Of a stretch of DNA of 33,465 nt, positions 8,302-15,954 are shown in pieces. Each line of letters starts with the position of its first letter. Position 1 is the stretch's first letter. The notes under the pieces are model-generated. The model did not search any database. It worked only from the letters and a program-made list of their open reading frames with translations, and was not told the DNA's origin. The translations under genes and the position numbers were made by a program. The stretch covers positions 1 through 33,465 of the forward strand of contig JAXDBV010000122.1 in NCBI GenBank assembly GCA_034678415.1, in the 5' to 3' direction. Source of the DNA: JAXDBV01 sp034678415. Lineage in GTDB: Bacteria > Bacteroidota > Bacteroidia > Bacteroidales > VadinHA17.

Positions 8302-9153
8302 ATGATGACGGAAAAGAAAAGTATCGCGAGGTTATCAGTGGTATCGAACTCATTGCTGATCATCCTGAAGGTCATTGCCGGGCTCATCAGCGGATCAGTG
8401 AGTATCCTGTCTGAGGCGATCCATTCCGGTATGGATCTGATTGCCGCGATCATCGCCTTCTTATCTGTCCGTATCAGCGACAATCCTCCCGATGACAGGC
8501 ATCCTTATGGACACGGTAAATATGAGAATATATCGGGTGTCGTCGAAGGGTTGCTCATCCTTATTGCCGCCGGATGGATCATCTTCGAAGCTATCAGGAA
8601 GTTTTCGCATCCACAGGAACTGGAATCGCTGGGGTTGGGCATGGCTGTTATGGCGATATCGGCACTGGTGAATCTCTTTGTGTCATCGAAGCTATACAAG
8701 GTTGCAAGGAAAACCAATTCCATCGCCCTCGAAGCCGATGCCCTTCACCTGAAAACCGATGTCTATACATCTGCCGGTGTAGCCCTGGGCATCGGGCTGA
8801 TCTGGCTTACGGATCTCCATGTCCTTGACCCGGTAATCGCCATACTCGTGGCATCCCTGATCATATATGAAGCATATCAACTGTTGGCCAGGGCTTTCTT
8901 CCCGCTGGTGGATGTCAGCTGGCAGAGAAATGAGATCGACGACCTGGAAAAGATATTAGCCGAGATGGGCGTACATTACCACAACCTTAAAACGCGCAAT
9001 GCAGGAAACCATTGGTTTGTCGATTTCCATATCGAGCTGCCTTCCGAAATCACCCTTGAAAAGGCCCACGAATTTTGTGACAAGATTGAACAATCACTGG
9101 AAAAACGGTTCCCTAACCTGCAGATCAACATCCACCCTGAACCCCTGGGTTGA
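8302..9153 (+). CDS. Cation diffusion facilitator (CDF) metal efflux transporter
   Basis: 283 residues, an inner-membrane metal/proton antiporter. The N-terminal two thirds carry about six membrane segments. The two intramembrane metal-binding pairs are both HxxxD: His41/Asp45 in SEAIHSGMD and His149/Asp153 in DALHLKTDVYTS. An H-D pair in the first position is typical of zinc-selective members, whereas FieF/YiiP uses D-D there. The HPYGHGKYE motif (67-75) between segments 2 and 3 is also typical. From about residue 205 a cytoplasmic ZT_dimer-like domain follows (NLKTRNAG, VDFHIELP, ending in INIHPEPLG). It appears to be a single-gene unit between a terminator-like hairpin and a long gap. Substrate (Zn, perhaps Cd or Co) is inferred. 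Confidence 0.92.
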   Translation: MMTEKKSIARLSVVSNSLLIILKVIAGLISGSVSILSEAIHSGMDLIAAIIAFLSVRISDNPPDDRHPYGHGKYENISGVVEGLLILIAAGWIIFEAIRKFSHPQELESLGLGMAVMAISALVNLFVSSKLYKVARKTNSIALEADALHLKTDVYTSAGVALGIGLIWLTDLHVLDPVIAILVASLIIYEAYQLLARAFFPLVDVSWQRNEIDDLEKILAEMGVHYHNLKTRNAGNHWFVDFHIELPSEITLEKAHEFCDKIEQSLEKRFPNLQINIHPEPLG

Positions 9154-9719
9154 TGGTTCAAACGGCCGGTTCTGATTTACCGCACGTTCCGGCAATTGAT
9201 CGTTCGCCGGCCATACCGCGGCTGACCGGCTCTCTCACCACCATCCATTCTGTCTCTTCCGGAAAGCGTATGTTGAACGTTCTCACCGGATAAATCTCCT
9301 TCTATCAGGCATGCAGCAGTTCTCCATATCAATGAACGCATCTTCATTGCTGGTGCTGAACTCCACGAAAAGGACAATGTGCCCGATGGTGAACAGGCCG
9401 TTTAGGGATTCTCCCCTGCTTCCTCCACCAGGTGAAGGATGGATCTCGTCGGGGAGAAAACCTCTGGAAACCACTTCATCCTGTGGTAAAACGCAGAATA
9501 GGTGAAAGACTGAATAGCCCCGCAATGCATTACACGGATAACAGAAGAGGAATCCTGTAAAATAAATGGCCTGGCGTCGCGTTTTCAGGAAGAAGGCCGT
9601 TCACGTTCCAGGAAATGAACAACAGCAGTCATCCGGATGTCGTATTTTTTACATATCTCAACGGCTTGCGCAACCTTTTTTGCCTATGCTACGTCTTATC
9701 ACTGAAAAATGACATACTG
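9154..9719. other. Long gap, possible remnant of a decayed minus-strand gene
   Basis: No intact gene is supported. On the minus strand, one frame from about 9700 down to 9400 reads protein-like (for example EICKKYDIRMTAVVHF near 9660-9610) but is broken by stop codons near 9587 and 9402. Shorter open frames on both strands look like chance. Confidence 0.3.
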
Positions 9720-10328
9720 ATGTCAGTGACAACGAAAAATATACTCAGGGCATGGTTCATTGCCGGAACGGTCATGTTGATATCATGCGAAAAAGATGAA
9801 TCGAATTTCCTCGCTGATGATTATTTTCCCAACCGGACGGGTTTCAGCTGGACATATTTCCGGTATGACAGTATAGCATCACAGCAGGACACGCTGGTGG
9901 TAAGTATCACCGGCAGCACCAGCCATACGAACGGGGAAAGGCTCAAGATCTGGCAATTTACAGGTAAGAATGTCGATGAGAAACAATATATCAGCCGGGT
10001 GGGCGATACCGTGAAATTTTACCTGTCGACCGACGGAAGGATCTGCCAGATACTCCTGATTCCTTTTCATGAATATGACAAATGGAACAATCCACATGAA
10101 AAGCTTGACACCACCTGCGTGCGGTCACTGGTGGATGTTGAAATCAATAATACCGTTTACAAAGACAGCTATGAGCTCAACCGGCATGTCAGTAAACCGG
10201 GAAGCAGTCTCAAGGAAACGCTGATGTACAAGCCCCGGCTTGGGCTGGTTATGCTTAGCAGGTTACATCAATTAAATGAACCTGCAAAGAATGAAATCTG
10301 GCTGCTGATCAGCCATCGCTTCAACTGA
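9720..10328 (+). CDS. Uncharacterised lipoprotein
   Basis: 202 residues from the ATG at 9720. This start gives a proper lipoprotein signal (residues 1-22, lipobox LISC with Cys23) followed by the acidic stretch EKDES, which suggests outer-membrane sorting. The frame is open back to 9615, but those 35 extra residues would bury the signal and are probably untranslated. The mature part begins ADDYFPNRTGFSWTY, a pattern common at the start of small Bacteroidetes lipoproteins of unknown role, and looks all-beta. I recognise no domain. The flanks are gene-poor, so context gives no function. Confidence 0.7.
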   Translation: MSVTTKNILRAWFIAGTVMLISCEKDESNFLADDYFPNRTGFSWTYFRYDSIASQQDTLVVSITGSTSHTNGERLKIWQFTGKNVDEKQYISRVGDTVKFYLSTDGRICQILLIPFHEYDKWNNPHEKLDTTCVRSLVDVEINNTVYKDSYELNRHVSKPGSSLKETLMYKPRLGLVMLSRLHQLNEPAKNEIWLLISHRFN

Positions 10329-10561
10329 TCGCGTTGACGCACCTTTCTGGTCAGTACCACTTGAAGATTTTCAGTCCTCCCGCGAATGATAATCCTGCCA
10401 GTCCGGGGATTAGGGTATCACCCGGAATATCCATGGCTCCGGCGCCTTTATTAAAGATGCTCCTCACGATGCCGGCCGGCATAGTCAGCGGAAGATGAGG
10501 ATAACGGATGAAGGGGATGCTCTGCTGATACATCGGTTGTATAAATCGAATTTTTTATTTG

Positions 10562-10569
10562 TAAATTTC
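10562..10569 (+). promoter_or_regulatory. Possible -7 box for the DUF3052-like gene
   Basis: TAAATTTC matches TAnnTTTG at 7 of 8 positions, 24 bases before the ATG at 10593. A TTG lies 22 bases upstream of it, slightly long for the -33/-7 spacing. Confidence 0.35.
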
Positions 10570-10592
10570 ATCCCGGAAAAACCATACTTGTT

Positions 10593-10988
10593 ATGAATAC
10601 CGTATTGAAAAAGCTCCGGTATAAAAACCAGGATCCGGTACTGGTGATCAATGCTCCGGCGCAAATCATGCCGATACTGAACGATTTTAACTCAGCCATT
10701 CACCATGAAGCCCGGCAGAGCTATGATTTTATTCTATGCTTTGCAGGAACGATGGCCGAAGGGGCCATCATCGCAGCCCGTGTGGTGAAACACCTTAATC
10801 ATGACGGGCTCCTATGGTTCTGCTACCCCAAAGGTGCCTCAGTGAATTACCGCTCGGACATAAACCGCGAACGGGCATGGAACCTGTTCAAAGTCCTTGG
10901 TTTCAGGCCGGTAGCACAAATTGCCGTGGATGACGACTGGTCGGCACTGCGCTTCAGAGAAGCAAGCCTGGTGAAATCAGTGAGATAA
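10593..10988 (+). CDS. DUF3052-like small protein
   Basis: A 131-residue cytoplasmic protein. The middle and C-terminal parts match the pattern of DUF3052-like proteins: GLLWFCYPKGAS, then YRSDINRERAW, then LGFRPVAQIAVDDDWSALRFR. The N-terminal half (VLVINAPA, then YDFILCFAGT) looks like a small alpha/beta fold. No catalytic residues can be named and the family has no agreed function. It stands alone on the plus strand with its own possible promoter; the Dabb gene follows 69 bases after the stop. Confidence 0.75.
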   Translation: MNTVLKKLRYKNQDPVLVINAPAQIMPILNDFNSAIHHEARQSYDFILCFAGTMAEGAIIAARVVKHLNHDGLLWFCYPKGASVNYRSDINRERAWNLFKVLGFRPVAQIAVDDDWSALRFREASLVKSVR

Positions 10989-11057
10989 CTCCCAGATAAC
11001 AATTGTTGAGTAAATGAATGAAATCCTGTTTCCAACCCTTTTTTTTTGTTCTCAGTC

Positions 11058-11363
11058 ATGATTAAACATTTCGTGATGTTTTCCCTTAAGGAAACAGCCA
11101 ACGGTCTTTCAAAAACGGAAAATGCCAGGCTTATGAAGGAGAAACTGGAGAGGATGAAAGATAAGATACCCTTCATAAAGCATCTGGAAGTGGGGCTCAA
11201 CCATCCCCAGGCGCCGGCAAACAATGTTGATCTTATCCTGTATGTTGAATTTGACAGCATTGATGACATATACAGGTACCAGCAGCACGCAGCACACCTT
11301 GAGGTGGTTGATTTTATCCGGCAGGTAAGGCTGAGCAGGGCCGCCATCGACTATGAAGTATGA
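11058..11363 (+). CDS. Dabb (stress-responsive alpha/beta barrel) domain protein
   Basis: 101 residues from the ATG at 11058; the frame is open to a TTG at 11046, but members of this family typically start MIKH-, as here. The pattern MIKHFVMFSLKE, a lysine-rich helix, KHLEVGLNH, then YVEFDSIDDIYRYQQHAAH is characteristic of the ferredoxin-like Dabb fold, which dimerises to a barrel. Bacterial members are mostly of unknown role. The stop lies just ahead of the ankyrin gene, whose longest reading overlaps it by 11 bases, so the two are probably co-translated. Confidence 0.8.
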   Translation: MIKHFVMFSLKETANGLSKTENARLMKEKLERMKDKIPFIKHLEVGLNHPQAPANNVDLILYVEFDSIDDIYRYQQHAAHLEVVDFIRQVRLSRAAIDYEV

Positions 11364-11388
11364 AGAACAGGAAACCGGGAAGCGGATT

Positions 11389-11958
11389 ATGTCGGACCTG
11401 AGAATAATCCGGGAAGCGATCCTGTCGGGGGACAACGACCTGGTAAGGCATATGGTTGATGAGGAGCCCTCCCTGGCCTCCGGCATAACGGACGATGGAT
11501 TATCCTTGCTCACGTTGGCAGCGTACCATGGAAACAGAGAGGCGCTGGAAATTATCCGTGGGGAAAAGCAGGAATTTGACCTGTTTGAAGCAGCCATCCT
11601 GGGTGATAATCACACCATCCGGAAACGGCTCGATGCTTTTCCCGCAGCCATCCATTCCTTCTCCCCCGACGGATTCACAGCGCTGGGTCTTGCTGTCTGT
11701 TTCGGTCAGGCTGACACGGTGCGTCTCCTTCTGTCAAGAGGCGCCGACGCTAATGTACCCTACGGCCATCCTGACCGGGTTGCTCCCCTGCATTCGGCCT
11801 CACGCCTTGGCAGCCTTGACCTGGTCAGAATGCTTGTGGAAGCCGGCGCCGATGTGAACGCCACAACGGATACGGGTGATACAGCGCTGAAAATAGCCAT
11901 GTATGGCCGGTTCGAACATGTGGCCAATTATTTACAGAGAAAAGGCGCCAAACCGTGA
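11389..11958 (+). CDS. Ankyrin-repeat protein
   Basis: 189 residues from the ATG at 11389, chosen because GGGAAG sits 6 bases ahead and because this start falls 25 bases after the Dabb stop. An in-frame ATG at 11353 would add 12 residues and overlap the Dabb gene. There is no signal peptide. Four to five ankyrin repeats are visible, with the helix signatures LLTLAAYHGN, LFEAAILGD, ALGLAVCFGQADTVRLLL, PLHSASRLGSLDLVRMLVE and ALKIAMYGRFEHVANYLQ. The hairpin signatures GADANV and GADVNAT separate the later ones. It is probably a cytoplasmic protein-binding module; the Dabb neighbour is a candidate partner by position only. Confidence 0.85.
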   Translation: MSDLRIIREAILSGDNDLVRHMVDEEPSLASGITDDGLSLLTLAAYHGNREALEIIRGEKQEFDLFEAAILGDNHTIRKRLDAFPAAIHSFSPDGFTALGLAVCFGQADTVRLLLSRGADANVPYGHPDRVAPLHSASRLGSLDLVRMLVEAGADVNATTDTGDTALKIAMYGRFEHVANYLQRKGAKP

Positions 11959-12672
11959 ACCAGAGCCCGGATCGCCCAGCTGCATGTACCGGCCAAGTGC
12001 CTATATCAGCACACCCGAAAGGAGGACATCGGCAGAAACATATTCCTGTTTGAAACCGCCAGGCACAATAAACAGCCAGCCGGTTAACAACATATCCGGA
12101 TAATTACAGAATTATATGTGAGGAAATTATGTAATTAATTCATGCTTATTGTCTGAAGCAAGCCCGGATGCCACAGGAAATTCAGTGAACAGAAAGGCAA
12201 CAAGGGCTGGATAATGTCACTATCCCGGGCCGGCGGGGAAAAACCGGTATTCTGCCTTACCAATTCACACCCCGGGAATTCAATACCATAACTACTATAA
12301 TTCCTGCAAAAACACTATCGGGGAAAGCTGCCTGCCGAAAATACTGCTTCCCGGGCGGATGACTTGACCAGCCGCTCAGCCTCACGCGGAAGGGCTCTAC
12401 CCCAACCTTATCCCGTAAAGGGATCCTGCCATGTTCTGTGATGCTTATTTGCCCGAGAGAAACGGTTCCTTATTCATTTACAGGTATGGATGCATTAAAA
12501 ACAGCCCGCTCATCTTTACCTCATGGAGTGGGCCGGGACACGGGAGTGTGTCTGATTCGAACAGTCCGTTTACCGACAAAACAATTGTACGGCTCGCAAT
12601 AAAGCAAATATCCGGGCAGTTATCGCAGCCCGGAGTGACAGGAATATCGCTGGTTTAGAACAAAGTGTTTTT
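11959..12672. other. 714-base gap with no recognisable gene
   Basis: The longest open frames (75 codons at 12431-12658 and 66 codons at 11903-12103, plus strand) have no family resemblance and no ribosome site. It holds an AT-rich inverted repeat (TAATTAC at 12101-12107 with GTAATTA at 12131-12137) and a GC-rich hairpin at 12611-12634. The stretch 12310-12430 is rich in short complementary GC runs but matches no RNA family I can recognise. Confidence 0.5.
12611..12634 (-). terminator. Probable terminator of the TM1266-like/TonB minus-strand group
   Basis: TCCGGGC and GCCCGGA form a perfect 7-bp GC-rich stem with a 10-base loop. On the minus strand it is followed by a T-rich stretch (TATTTGCTTTATT). 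It lies 38 bases past the stop of the gene ending at 12673, where a terminator is expected. Confidence 0.5.
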
Positions 12673-12930
12673 TCAGAACACCATCTTTCTTACCGTCACG
12701 CCCTCCATCCCCGTAAGCTCCTTCTCCAGTTTCTGTATCTCGGTCACGTCACCCACCATTTCAAGGATGATCAGTCCGTTGGGACTACAAATATCATTGG
12801 TAGCTTCATGCAGGCCCAGGCGTGTCTTAATGCAGCATCCGTAACGGGTCAGTGTCTCCTGCACCTTACCAGCGGCTTTCGTTCTCTCGGAAACCATGAT
12901 CCCGAGGATGTGTAAAGGTTGATCTGACAT
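12673..12930 (-). CDS. Second TM1266-like (putative iron-only hydrogenase system regulator) small protein, cysteine-bearing type
   Basis: 85 residues with the size and alternating beta-alpha pattern of an ACT-like fold. It resembles the TM1266 family, which is named as a putative [FeFe]-hydrogenase system regulator from genome context. Key stretch: YGCCIKTRLGLHEATNDIC (residues 30-48), with a CC pair, one His and a third Cys, followed by SPNGLIILEMVGD and LTGMEGVTVRKM. The Cys/His set suggests metal or thiol sensing and is absent from the sister gene at 15458. It follows the TonB receptor by 123 bases, with a weak promoter-like TTG...TATTTTTTG on the minus strand near 12953, so it may be read both from the operon and alone. 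There is no DNA-binding domain. The family call is fairly good; the function is not established. Confidence 0.7.
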   Translation of the reverse strand: MSDQPLHILGIMVSERTKAAGKVQETLTRYGCCIKTRLGLHEATNDICSPNGLIILEMVGDVTEIQKLEKELTGMEGVTVRKMVF

Positions 12931-12998
12931 AAACGTATGTATTAGTGAACGAACAAAAAATAATGCTTTAAAAGTAACAATTGAAAGGGAATAAAGAG

Positions 12999-13014
12999 CA
13001 TGTTACTGAACATG
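12999..13014. repeat. Perfect palindrome between the TonB receptor and second TM1266-like genes
   Basis: CATGTTACTGAACATG has 6-base arms around a 4-base centre and could form a small hairpin in the operon RNA. Its inner 14 bases also occur at 5344-5357. No T-run follows, so it is not a convincing terminator. Confidence 0.4.
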
Positions 13015-13053
13015 GATCGGTCATCCCGTTTTCGTCTCATCCGCATACACCTG

Positions 13054-15471
13054 TTACCAGTTGGTGATGAAACGGATGAAGAAGTTCCTTCCGGGTTCGG
13101 TATCGATCAGTCCCCTGTTGGTTGACAGGTGGTTTGAATAGGTACGGTTGGTGAGGTTTTCTACGCCAGCCAGGATCTTTGTCCTTGTTCCCAGTATTTT
13201 AAGCGGATCCGATTGCAGGTAAAGGTCATACCGTGCGTAGCCGTGTGTTTTGACCTCACCCTGAGCCACCTTGTTCTGATCGGCAGCAAAGAATACTTTG
13301 CAGGTGGCCTGCGCAATCCCGGGCAGGTGGTATTTCAGCCCCGTAATTCCGTGCATGGGAGGTATTGCCGGCAGGTCGGTATCGTTAAGGGTATTGATAC
13401 CCCTGACATAGCTCAGTTGTGCAAACATCACCATTCGTCTGACCGGAGACCATTCGGCGTTGAGGTCGAAGCCAAAGAGCATGGCCTCATCCACGTTGGC
13501 ATTGATCAGTGCCGGGAGGGTGTCGACGAGCGGATCTCCCTCACCGGTGAAGTAAGTGTAGATATAGTCACCCGGCACCTCCACGATCAGTCCTTCCATA
13601 CGGTTAAGGAAGGCATTTATGCTTGCATGAAGGGTGGGGTCGGTAAATCGTGCGCCCAGGTCGAAGAAATATCCATTTTCCGAAGACAGCTGGGGATCGC
13701 CGAGGCGGACGGTTGATCCCAGGTCAATATACTTGAATCGTTCCTCGAGAGAGGGGGACCGGAATGACCGGGCAACATTGGCGGTAAGGTCGGTTCTGTC
13801 GGACAGCCTGAACAGCAGTCCCAGGTTGGCGCTCCACGACAGGCCGTTATATACCTGTCCGGGGAATGTGATACGCTGGTTGGCAGGGTTATCATTCCTC
13901 ACCCCATTGAGGATGGTATAGAGGGGGTCACGAGCTTCGTCGGAGTTGATCCTCACCAGATCGGCACGGGCGCCGGCAGTGAGGGAGAGGCGCTGATCAA
14001 GGAATAACACCTCATCCTGGATAAAGAGCCCGCCGCTGCGGAAGAACGAGGTTGGCACAGGCACCTCACCCCGCACCAGGCTGTTGACGGCAACAACCTG
14101 GCCCTCCGTATCCAGCATCTCCATACGGATATGCTTTTCTCTTTCTGTCTCAAGTTTTCTCTGCCAGTAATCCATACCGGCGATGAGTTTGTTCCCTGAG
14201 GGGAGTCTCCAGTCGGTCTGCAGTCGCATCCCCGAAGTGTTATGGTAACCGGTGGGGGTAAGTTTAAGCGGTGTGATCCTTTGACCCGGCGGTGTGGAAG
14301 GAGGAGTATTCGGGTACATCAGCACATCCCGTAAAATATACTGATGGAAGAAGCTGATGCTTGTTTTTTCGAGGGAAGGAAGCAGGTTGACCATGTCCCA
14401 TGAACCGCTGATCATCTCTCTTGTCTCCCTGGGATAGGAAGCGATGGCGGTAACAGGAAACACTTTTCCTCCCGGTATGCCTATATCTTCCCCTTCGACG
14501 AGCTGGTAGGCCATATGCAACTGGTGTTTCACGGCCGGCTGCACACCGAATTTCAGTGAGACAGCCCTGTCGCTGAACTGGCTGTTGGTCAGCACACCTG
14601 CGGGTGTCATAATATCATTGGCGTGGCGGTACGAGCTGGTGATACGGGTATAGAGCCTGGGTGCGCTGGCGATGACTGACAGATGACCCGAATAAAGATC
14701 GTTCACCGTGCTGAATGAAGAGGATAAGGTGCCACCGAGGTGGGGTTTGTCGCTGAAGAATCCCTGGCGCGTGATGATATTCACCACACCACCCATGGCA
14801 CCACTGCCATAGAGGGATGAGGCAGCGCCTTTGATCACCTCCACCCGTTCGATGTCAAACACATCAACCAGCGACAATGCCGCAGACAGGTCGGTGGCAG
14901 TCTCTATCCTGTTGCCGTCAATGAGAGAGACGATTCTCTCTTCTGACATGCCCCGTATATTCAGGCTCGTACCCCATACCCCGTCGCTGGCCAGCGCCAT
15001 GCCGGGCTCCCTAGACAGATGATCGGTCAGAGAAAAACCATGACTGTTTTCAATGGCGTTTGCGGTGATGACAGAGAGGGGTAACGGCTGATCACGATAA
15101 AATCTTTCCGTGCGCAAGCTTGTGACGATTACCTCTACCAGGCTTATTTCCTGCTCTTCAAGAATGATATCTGCAACCGTCTGTTCATCGTCGACAAGGG
15201 ATATCTCCTGTGAAAACCTTGCATATCCCACATGGCTGACATTCATGACATAGTTACCGGCAGGAACCGTTTCGAAGCGGTACATGCCATGTATGTTTGT
15301 CACGGCAAGAAATTGTTCAGCAGCATTAAGCTTGCTGAGCAGCACCACATGAACCCCGAGCAGTGTTTTTCCCGAGGCATGGTCGGAAACCACCCCCGAC
15401 AGGGAAGCATTTTGTCCCTGCAGAGCAACAGAAATAAACAACAATACCAGGTAAAGGCTACATTTTTTCAT
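13054..15471 (-). CDS. TonB-dependent outer-membrane receptor
   Basis: 805 residues from the ATG at 15471, which has GGGAG 6 bases upstream. An ATG at 15477 is in frame but has the same GGGAG directly against it. Order: signal peptide (1-20); carboxypeptidase-regulatory-like beta domain (about 25-105, SGVVSDHASGKTLLGVHVVLL); plug (about 120-240, with LSLVDVFDIERVEVIKGAASSLYGSGAMGGVVNI in two parts); then the barrel, with FRSPSLEERF and GDPQLSSENGYFFDLGA, ending GRNFFIRFITNW. It imports a scarce ligand with TonB energy. FRSPSLEERF-type barrels include heme, siderophore and metal receptors, but no SusD partner is present, so glycan uptake is unlikely. The start overlaps the end of the upstream TM1266-like gene, implying coupled translation. 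Rex probably regulates the group. Substrate unknown. Confidence 0.92.
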   Translation of the reverse strand: MKKCSLYLVLLFISVALQGQNASLSGVVSDHASGKTLLGVHVVLLSKLNAAEQFLAVTNIHGMYRFETVPAGNYVMNVSHVGYARFSQEISLVDDEQTVADIILEEQEISLVEVIVTSLRTERFYRDQPLPLSVITANAIENSHGFSLTDHLSREPGMALASDGVWGTSLNIRGMSEERIVSLIDGNRIETATDLSAALSLVDVFDIERVEVIKGAASSLYGSGAMGGVVNIITRQGFFSDKPHLGGTLSSSFSTVNDLYSGHLSVIASAPRLYTRITSSYRHANDIMTPAGVLTNSQFSDRAVSLKFGVQPAVKHQLHMAYQLVEGEDIGIPGGKVFPVTAIASYPRETREMISGSWDMVNLLPSLEKTSISFFHQYILRDVLMYPNTPPSTPPGQRITPLKLTPTGYHNTSGMRLQTDWRLPSGNKLIAGMDYWQRKLETEREKHIRMEMLDTEGQVVAVNSLVRGEVPVPTSFFRSGGLFIQDEVLFLDQRLSLTAGARADLVRINSDEARDPLYTILNGVRNDNPANQRITFPGQVYNGLSWSANLGLLFRLSDRTDLTANVARSFRSPSLEERFKYIDLGSTVRLGDPQLSSENGYFFDLGARFTDPTLHASINAFLNRMEGLIVEVPGDYIYTYFTGEGDPLVDTLPALINANVDEAMLFGFDLNAEWSPVRRMVMFAQLSYVRGINTLNDTDLPAIPPMHGITGLKYHLPGIAQATCKVFFAADQNKVAQGEVKTHGYARYDLYLQSDPLKILGTRTKILAGVENLTNRTYSNHLSTNRGLIDTEPGRNFFIRFITNW

Positions 15472-15730
15472 TTTCATCTCCCGTCCTTTGTTTAAGTACT
15501 ACTGATTTGACCTCTATACCCGGCAGCTTACCCAGCTGCCCGGTAAGTGACCCGATCTCATCGGTGGTACCCTCAAGGACAAGAGATATCAGGCTGAATC
15601 CTGATGTCCGTGCAGGAAGACCTTGTCTTCCAAGGACGATATGCGCATGTTTGGCGATAATGCTGTTCAGGCGGGGGCTGATTGTTGTATCCCTCACCAG
15701 GATCAAGACGCTTCCGATTCTCTTTTCCAT
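15458..15730 (-). CDS. TM1266-like putative iron-only hydrogenase system regulator
   Basis: 90 residues. The sequence follows the TM1266 family pattern closely: KRIGSVLILVRD, PRLNSIIAKHAHIVLGRQGLP, SLISLVLEGTTDEIGSLTG, then GKLPGIEVKSVVL. The family has an ACT-like fold related to the ligand-binding half of NikR, without a DNA-binding domain; its link to [FeFe]-hydrogenases rests on genome neighbourhood. That link is seen here, since hydCBA lies 3.5 kb away. It is the first gene of the minus-strand group, with a canonical Shine-Dalgarno GGAGGT 6 bases before the ATG, unusual for this phylum. Its last codons overlap the TonB receptor start by 14 bases. A Rex-type operator overlaps its -7 box. 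Molecular role is untested. Confidence 0.82.
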   Translation of the reverse strand: MEKRIGSVLILVRDTTISPRLNSIIAKHAHIVLGRQGLPARTSGFSLISLVLEGTTDEIGSLTGQLGKLPGIEVKSVVLKQRTGDENEKM

Positions 15731-15767
15731 CAGTATACCTCCGGATCAGATCTTGTTTTGGGACCCT

Positions 15768-15786
15768 GGAGCGGCAATGCCACTCC
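15768..15786 (-). promoter_or_regulatory. Leader hairpin of the TM1266-like/TonB operon
   Basis: In the minus-strand RNA, GGAGUGGC pairs with GCCGCUCC (one G-U pair) around a 3-base loop, between the predicted start of transcription near 15803 and the Shine-Dalgarno at 15737-15742. No T-run follows, so it is more likely an RNA-stability or control element than a terminator. Confidence 0.45.
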
Positions 15787-15793
15787 TCAGTCA

Positions 15794-15811
15794 GTGTTAA
15801 AGAATTAACAA
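15794..15811. promoter_or_regulatory. Rex-type operator at the TM1266-like/TonB promoter
   Basis: GTGTTAAAGAATTAACAA fits TTGTTAA-N4-TTAACAA, the Rex site form known from clostridia and Thermotoga, at 13 of 14 informative positions. It overlaps the minus-strand -7 box (15809-15816) and the expected start point, so bound Rex should repress. It shares the same G deviation with the hyd site at 22694-22711. Confidence 0.75.
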
Positions 15812-15816
15812 AAGTA
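15809..15816 (-). promoter_or_regulatory. -7 promoter box of the TM1266-like/TonB operon
   Basis: Reads TACTTTTG on the minus strand, an exact TAnnTTTG match. Predicted start near 15803 and a leader of about 70 bases. No clear -33 TTG. Confidence 0.6.
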
Positions 15817-15923
15817 TACAATTTTTTGTTTTCACCATAAAATACATGTTATGTTGAGAAGCATAATAATCACTGTCGTGTCATGCCTGTTGACTGATCC
15901 GGGAGAATTTCGAAAGTCTTTCA

Positions 15924-15931
15924 TAGTTTTG
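15924..15931 (+). promoter_or_regulatory. -7 promoter box of the ABC importer operon
   Basis: TAGTTTTG is an exact TAnnTTTG match, giving a leader of about 20 bases before the ATG at 15955. The Rex-type site is 113 bases upstream, so direct Rex control of this promoter is not assured. Confidence 0.6.
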
Positions 15932-15954
15932 TACCGGTTGAATATCCTATTCAT

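Noticed and set aside
9177..9525. Two overlapping minus-strand open frames (9177-9377, 9283-9525)
   Set aside because: They are in different frames, have odd composition and no similarity; treated as non-coding.
10351..10533. 60-codon minus-strand open frame ending LKIFKWY, a little like an outer-membrane barrel end
   Set aside because: Too short, no signal or upstream barrel, and no recognised family. At most a remnant.
12310..12430. Self-complementary GC-rich stretch considered as a cobalamin or other riboswitch, tmRNA or RNase P
   Set aside because: None of the conserved cores of those RNAs could be found on either strand.
12431..12658. 75-codon plus-strand open frame in the 714-base gap
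   Set aside because: No family resemblance, and it contains the probable minus-strand terminator hairpin.
12953..12980. Rex-like half site TTGTTAC before the second TM1266-like gene
   Set aside because: Only one half matches; the other half diverges at most positions.
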